From an uncultured Ruminococcus sp. (GTDB taxonomy: Bacteria > Bacillota > Clostridia > Oscillospirales > Ruminococcaceae): DNA of 44,659 nucleotides. Positions 40,860-44,659 of this stretch are shown here, in pieces. The stretch is taken from contig UQQA01000007.1 in assembly GCA_900543105.1 (NCBI GenBank), positions 1 through 44,659 on the forward strand, given 5' to 3'. Below the pieces are notes generated by a model, which was not told the DNA's origin, did not search any database, and saw only the letters and a list, made by a program, of their open reading frames with translations. Numbering within the stretch: position 1 is the stretch's first letter; the number at the start of each line of letters is the position of its first letter. Made by a program: the position numbers and the translations under genes.

Positions 40860-42230
40860 ATGAACAGAAAAGAAATGATAAAAAACTACATCACATCAAA
40901 GCGTGACGAAATGGTCGCCGACCTTGCGGAGCTTATAAGAATCCCCTCCGTTATGTCCGAGCCGTCCGAGGGCTGTCCTTTCGGTGAAAACAACGTCAAG
41001 GCTCTCCGCAAAGCCGAGGACATCTGCCGAAAGTATGGTTTTGTCACGCATAACTGCGATAACTATGCGATCTCCGCAGACCTGTTCGGCAACGGCGAAA
41101 AGCACCTCGGCATACTTTGTCACCTTGATGTCGTTCCCGAGGGAAACGGCTGGACAAAGCCTCCGTTCGAGCTTACAGCCGAGGACGGAAAGCTTTTCGG
41201 ACGGGGTGCGATAGACGATAAAGGTCCTGCGATAGCGGCACTTTATGCTATGCGGTGTGTAAAGGAGCTTGGCTTTACGATCGACAAGAACGTTCGCCTT
41301 ATCCTTGGCAGCAACGAGGAAAACGGCTCTGCCGATATGGAATATTACCGAAAAAAAGAAAGCTTTCCTCCGCTGCTTTTCACGCCCGACGGCTCTTATC
41401 CGCTCATAAACATCGAAAAGGGTATGATGCGCATAAGACTTTCTCATAAGTGTGAAAAGATTGTTTCGATAAGCGGCGGCGCAATGGTGAACGCTGTTCC
41501 CGAGGCTGCAAAGGCACAGGTGAAAAATCCTGCCGAAACGCTCCGCAAGGCGGCTGAAAAACTTGCACCCGAAGTAAAATTTGATATGACCGAAGAAAAC
41601 GGGCTTACCAACATTTCCGCTCACGGCAGGAGCGCACACGCTTCGACACCCGAGCTTGGAACGAACGCTCTGACCGCACTTTTAAGGCTTCTTGCAGAAT
41701 GTGATGTTGAAGAAGCAAAGGCATTTGCGGCACTTTTCCCGTTTGGCGAAACGAACGGTGCAGGCTGCGGAATAAAATGCTCGGACGGGATATCGGGTGC
41801 AGCTACAACTGTTTTGAGCATGGCTGAAATTTCAGACGGGAAGCTTGTCTGCACGCAGGATATCCGCTTCCCCGTCTGCGAAAGCTGCGAGGGCATACTC
41901 TCAAAGCTTGAAAATGCGGCAAAGGCTGTCGGCGTAAGCGCTGAACCCATTATGCAGAGCGAACCTCACCACGTTTCGGCGGAAAGCGGCTTCGTAAAAA
42001 CGCTTCTTAACGTTTATGAAAGCGTCACCGGCGAAAAGGGCGAGCCTATCGCTATCGGCGGCGGAACTTACGTCCACGAGACCGAGAACGGCGTTGCATT
42101 CGGCGCGGAATTTCCCGGTGATGAGAACAATATGCACGGCGCAGACGAGTTCATCAGGGAAGAAAGTCTGCTTATGAATGCTGAAATTTACGCAAATGCG
42201 ATCATTGCCCTTTGCGGAAAGGAAGAGTAA
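40860..42230 (+). CDS. M20-family dipeptidase (PepV-like)
   Basis: A 456-residue zinc peptidase. Metal ligands: LCHLDVVPEGNGW, GRGAIDDKGPAIAAL and GSNEENGSADME; a lid domain lies in the middle and HGADEFI gives the last His. PepV cleaves dipeptides with broad specificity in the cytoplasm. RBS GGGAGG. The next gene starts 1 nt after the stop. Confidence 0.92.
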   Translation: MNRKEMIKNYITSKRDEMVADLAELIRIPSVMSEPSEGCPFGENNVKALRKAEDICRKYGFVTHNCDNYAISADLFGNGEKHLGILCHLDVVPEGNGWTKPPFELTAEDGKLFGRGAIDDKGPAIAALYAMRCVKELGFTIDKNVRLILGSNEENGSADMEYYRKKESFPPLLFTPDGSYPLINIEKGMMRIRLSHKCEKIVSISGGAMVNAVPEAAKAQVKNPAETLRKAAEKLAPEVKFDMTEENGLTNISAHGRSAHASTPELGTNALTALLRLLAECDVEEAKAFAALFPFGETNGAGCGIKCSDGISGAATTVLSMAEISDGKLVCTQDIRFPVCESCEGILSKLENAAKAVGVSAEPIMQSEPHHVSAESGFVKTLLNVYESVTGEKGEPIAIGGGTYVHETENGVAFGAEFPGDENNMHGADEFIREESLLMNAEIYANAIIALCGKEE

Positions 42231-42231
42231 A

Positions 42232-42921
42232 ATGTACAAATACGAAACCCACTGTCACACCTCCGAGGCGAGCGGCTGCGGAATGTCAACGGGCGCGGAG
42301 ATGGCTCAGAAATACAAGGACGAGGGTTACGACGGAATTTTCATCACCGACCATTTTTTCAACGGCAACTCCGCCGTTCCGAGAGACATCCCGTGGAAAG
42401 AACGCATCGGGCTTTACTGCAAGGGCTATGAAAATGCCAAGGCGCACGGCGACAGGATAGGTCTGGACGTGTTTTTCGGTGTCGAATACACCTTTTACGG
42501 CGCGGATTTTCTCATTTACGGCGCAGACAAGCAGTGGCTCATCGAAAACGGAAACATTCTCGATGTGAATTACGAGATAACGGACGTTCTCAACTACTGC
42601 CGAAGCTGCGGATTTTTCGTTGTGCAGGCGCACCCGTTCCGTGATGTTGACTATATCAAGCGTTTCACGCTCTGTCCGCACAACGTTGATGCTGTCGAGG
42701 TAATAAACGCTTCGCACTTCAACAAAGACTTCAACAAGCGTGCAAAGACCTACGCCGAGTGGTACGATCTCCCCGAAACGGCAGGCTCGGACTCACACAG
42801 CACGACCGAAAGATACTTCGGCGGCGGAATCCTTACGGAAACGCCGATAAAGTCTTATCTTGACTACAAAAATGCGGTTCTGAGCAGGAAGATAACTCTT
42901 CTGGAGGGAAACATTAAGTAA
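42232..42921 (+). CDS. PHP-domain phosphoesterase
   Basis: 229 residues. The metal-binding His/Asp set of PHP is complete: ETHCHTSEASGCG, FITDHFF, GVEYTFYG, VQAHPFRD and AGSDSHSTTE. The family includes histidinol phosphatases and nucleotide/RNA phosphoesterases; the substrate is unknown. The frame is open from 42178, but ATG 42232 follows GGAAG and the pepV stop directly. Cotranscribed with the dipeptidase gene. A repeat element begins at the stop codon. Confidence 0.88.
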   Translation: MYKYETHCHTSEASGCGMSTGAEMAQKYKDEGYDGIFITDHFFNGNSAVPRDIPWKERIGLYCKGYENAKAHGDRIGLDVFFGVEYTFYGADFLIYGADKQWLIENGNILDVNYEITDVLNYCRSCGFFVVQAHPFRDVDYIKRFTLCPHNVDAVEVINASHFNKDFNKRAKTYAEWYDLPETAGSDSHSTTERYFGGGILTETPIKSYLDYKNAVLSRKITLLEGNIK

Positions 42922-43090
42922 AATTCGGAATTATGAATTCGGAATGCGGAATTATTTTCGATTCGGGAGTTTACGCTGAAAATTCTGCTTTTGTAGGAAC
43001 GGATTCTATATCTTCGCCTTTTTGATAACATTTTTACAATATTCAATAAAACAGTGTCTGATCTTATTTTATGGAATAAATTCAAAGTTC

Positions 43091-43207
43091 TTGACAATAC
43101 TATATTTCATTTCTGGGATATAATGGTCGCAGAAATGAATAGTTGATGAACCCACTAAATTCACCAAAAAGAAAACACGCAGAGCTGCAACTTTGCGTGT
43201 TTTTTTA
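43091..43207 (+). other. candidate short transcript: palindrome, TATAAT and terminator
   Basis: TTGACA (43091-43096) and TATAAT (43119-43124) are present but 22 nt apart, which is long for sigma-A. TATAAT lies inside a perfect 10-bp inverted repeat (43106-43115 and 43130-43139). About 45 nt later a terminator hairpin (43172-43203) ends in a T-run. If transcribed, the product would be about 75 nt. This is speculation from structure only. Confidence 0.3.
43172..43207 (+). terminator. intrinsic terminator in repeat copy 4
   Basis: AAAACACGCA (43172-43181) pairs with TGCGTGTTTT (43194-43203), with a 12-nt loop and a T-run after it. It would end plus-strand transcription from the pepV/PHP pair or from a short transcript starting inside the element. 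Confidence 0.75.
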
Positions 43208-43311
43208 TGATAACCAAAAGGAGCGGATATAAATCCGCCCCTACAAAATTCGATATTCAGCAAAATCTTACGGAACAAAACAATTACGCATTACGAATTA
43301 CGCATTACGAA

Positions 43312-44598
43312 TTAAATATTGTCCAGCGCCTGCTTTACATCTGCGATGATGTCGTCAACATTTTCAAGTCCGACCGAAAGACGGATAAGTCCGCCATCGA
43401 TGCCTGCTGCGGCGAGCTGTTCATCGGAGAGCTGTCTGTGCGTTGCGGACGCAGGGTGAAGTACGCAGGTACGGATATCGGCAACGTGTACCTCGTTCGA
43501 TGCGAGTTTTAAGCTGTCCATAAACTTAACTGCGTTATCTCTGCCGCCCTTTATCGAAACGGAAATTACGCCGCTCGTGCCGAGTGGGAGGTACTTATCT
43601 GCGAGAGCCTTATATTTGTTGCCTTCAAGCGCAGGATAGAACACACTCTCGACCTTATCGCTCGTTTGGAGGAATTTTGCGACTTTGAGTGCATTCTCGC
43701 AGTATTTCGGCATTCTTACCGCAAGTGTTTCCAGTCCGAGATTGAGCAGGAACGATGAATTTGCTGCGGGATAGCAGCCGAAATCACGCATAAGCTGCAT
43801 TCTTGCCTTTGTGATATAAGGTGCGGCAGGGTATTTCTCAGTATAAACAATGCCGTGGTAGCTTTCATCGGGTTCGGTCATACAAGGGAACTTTCCGTTC
43901 GCCCAGTTGAATTTGCCGCTGTCAACGATAACGCCGCCGACCTGAACTGCATGACCGTCCATATACTTAGAGGTGGAGTGTACAACGATATCTGCGCCCC
44001 ATTCGATAGGTCTGCAAAGGATAGGCGTTGCGAATGTATTGTCAACGATGAGCGGAACGCCGTGTGCGTGAGCGCAGTTTGCCCATTTTTCGATATCGAA
44101 TACGTTGAGTGCAGGGTTTGCGATAGTTTCGCCGAAAACAGCCTTAGTGTTGTCCTTGAATGCGGCGTTGATCTCGTCCTCGCTCGCATCGGAGTTCACC
44201 CATATACACTCGATGCCCATTCTTTTGAGCGTGAAGCCGAAGAGATTTATCGTTCCGCCGTAAATCGCCGATGAAGCGATAAAGCTGTCGCCTGCTTCGA
44301 GAATATTGAGGATAGACAAGAGCGAAGCCGCCTGACCGCTTGATGTACACATAGCCGCAGCACCGCCCTCGAGAGCGGCTATCTTCTTTTCGACCGCATC
44401 GGTCGTGGGGTTTTCAAAGCGTGAGTAGATAAGGCTCTTTGTAGGGTCGTCAAAAACAGCGGCAACATCGTCCGTAGAATCATAGACATAAGTTGTGCTC
44501 TGTACGATAGGCACAACGCGCGGCTCGCCGTTCTTTGGCGAATAGCCTGCGTGCAGGCATTTGGTCTCGATCTTTGCATCCTTGCTCATTTCTTTCAT
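43312..44598 (-). CDS. metY: O-acetylhomoserine sulfhydrylase-type enzyme (MetY)
   Basis: 428 residues of the Cys/Met-metabolism PLP family. FETKCLHAGY-like start (IETKCLHAGY), YSRFENPTTDAVEKK, IVDNTFATPILCRP, the Schiff-base Lys in VVHSTSKYMDGH, and the C-terminal SATHRQLSDEQLAAAGI block typical of MetY. It makes homocysteine from O-acetylhomoserine and sulfide; the closely related cystathionine synthases are shorter and lack the MetY insertion. ATG 44598 has GGGAGG 9 nt upstream. The stop codon TAA is the first triplet of the repeat element end. Confidence 0.93.
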   Translation of the reverse strand: MKEMSKDAKIETKCLHAGYSPKNGEPRVVPIVQSTTYVYDSTDDVAAVFDDPTKSLIYSRFENPTTDAVEKKIAALEGGAAAMCTSSGQAASLLSILNILEAGDSFIASSAIYGGTINLFGFTLKRMGIECIWVNSDASEDEINAAFKDNTKAVFGETIANPALNVFDIEKWANCAHAHGVPLIVDNTFATPILCRPIEWGADIVVHSTSKYMDGHAVQVGGVIVDSGKFNWANGKFPCMTEPDESYHGIVYTEKYPAAPYITKARMQLMRDFGCYPAANSSFLLNLGLETLAVRMPKYCENALKVAKFLQTSDKVESVFYPALEGNKYKALADKYLPLGTSGVISVSIKGGRDNAVKFMDSLKLASNEVHVADIRTCVLHPASATHRQLSDEQLAAAGIDGGLIRLSVGLENVDDIIADVKQALDNI

Positions 44599-44659
44599 TT
44601 TAAAATTCCTCCCATTAAGGTTTATACTAAACACCATTTAAAATTTGGAAAAAATCAAG

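Larger units (their letters stand above)
42920..43318. repeat. repeat element copy 4 (family A), with both ends
   Basis: The left end (AATTCGGAATTATGAATTCGG, then GCGGAATTATTTTCG) is mirrored on the right by CGGAACAAAACAATTACGC then ATTACGAATT units. Hairpins: a degenerate one near 42997-43020 and a clear GCGGAT/ATCCGC at 43223-43238. The right end supplies the metY stop codon. It contains a unique centre with a palindrome around TATAAT (43106-43139) and a terminator (43172-43207). It accounts for the interval 42922-43311. Confidence 0.7.

Noticed and set aside
40600..40863. An 87-residue frame with an internally repeated sequence
   Set aside because: The repetition only reflects the nucleotide tandem duplication; there is no RBS or family match.

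Overview
This window looks like chromosomal DNA of a Gram-positive Clostridia, most likely an Oscillospiraceae/Ruminococcus-type gut bacterium (inference). The basis is the Firmicutes-type gene orders (darA-holB-ricT; ylxM-ffh-rpsP-khpA-rimM-trmD; a type II fatty-acid cluster), strong GGAGG ribosome binding sites with frequent TTG/GTG starts, and consensus sigma-A promoters with 17-nt spacers. No rRNA, tRNA, CRISPR array or transposase gene was recognised.

Layout. 1-2420: a soluble PocR-domain chemoreceptor with a YjfB-like motility protein, then an orphan PP2C phosphatase. 2428-3346: a repeat element abutting the remnant of a metal P-type ATPase. 3366-7003 (minus): darA, holB, ricT, a small membrane protein and an SPFH/prohibitin protein, closed by a terminator. 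7097-13301 (minus): ftsE-ftsX, a coiled-coil M23 hydrolase, a CtpA-type protease, a TPR-like protein and an Orn/Lys/Arg-type decarboxylase; this is a cell-wall/division operon. 13385-15072: a PucR/CdaR-type regulator and HPr. 15386-19847 (minus): the SRP/ribosome-maturation operon ylxM-ffh-rpsP-khpA-rimM-trmD, with three small two-TM proteins inserted between ffh and rpsP. 20097-23129: a 1010-residue protein with a degenerate GGDEF domain, an intact EAL domain and a C-terminal beta-solenoid.

23381-33574: the fatty-acid cluster. fabH-fabG-fabF-accB-fabZ-accC, two zinc-ribbon membrane proteins, accD-accA and acpP run on the minus strand. fabD is divergent on the plus strand. The set supplies malonyl-CoA formation, malonyl transfer to ACP, condensation, ketoreduction and dehydration. 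No enoyl-ACP reductase is present.

33576-44659: a lipoprotein gene flanked by repeat elements, aroE, a membrane TPR-like protein, a PdaA-like polysaccharide deacetylase, a bactofilin with a coiled/membrane partner, a 114-nt-period tandem duplication, a PepV-like dipeptidase with a PHP phosphoesterase, and metY at the right edge.

The most unusual content is: the GGDEF-EAL-solenoid fusion; a family of hairpin-rich repeats that sit directly after stop codons and in places supply them (four copies, one ending a truncated ATPase); a separate palindromic MITE-like element inside the fab operon; the trio of small two-TM proteins in the SRP/ribosome operon; and the paired zinc-ribbon membrane proteins inside the acetyl-CoA carboxylase genes.
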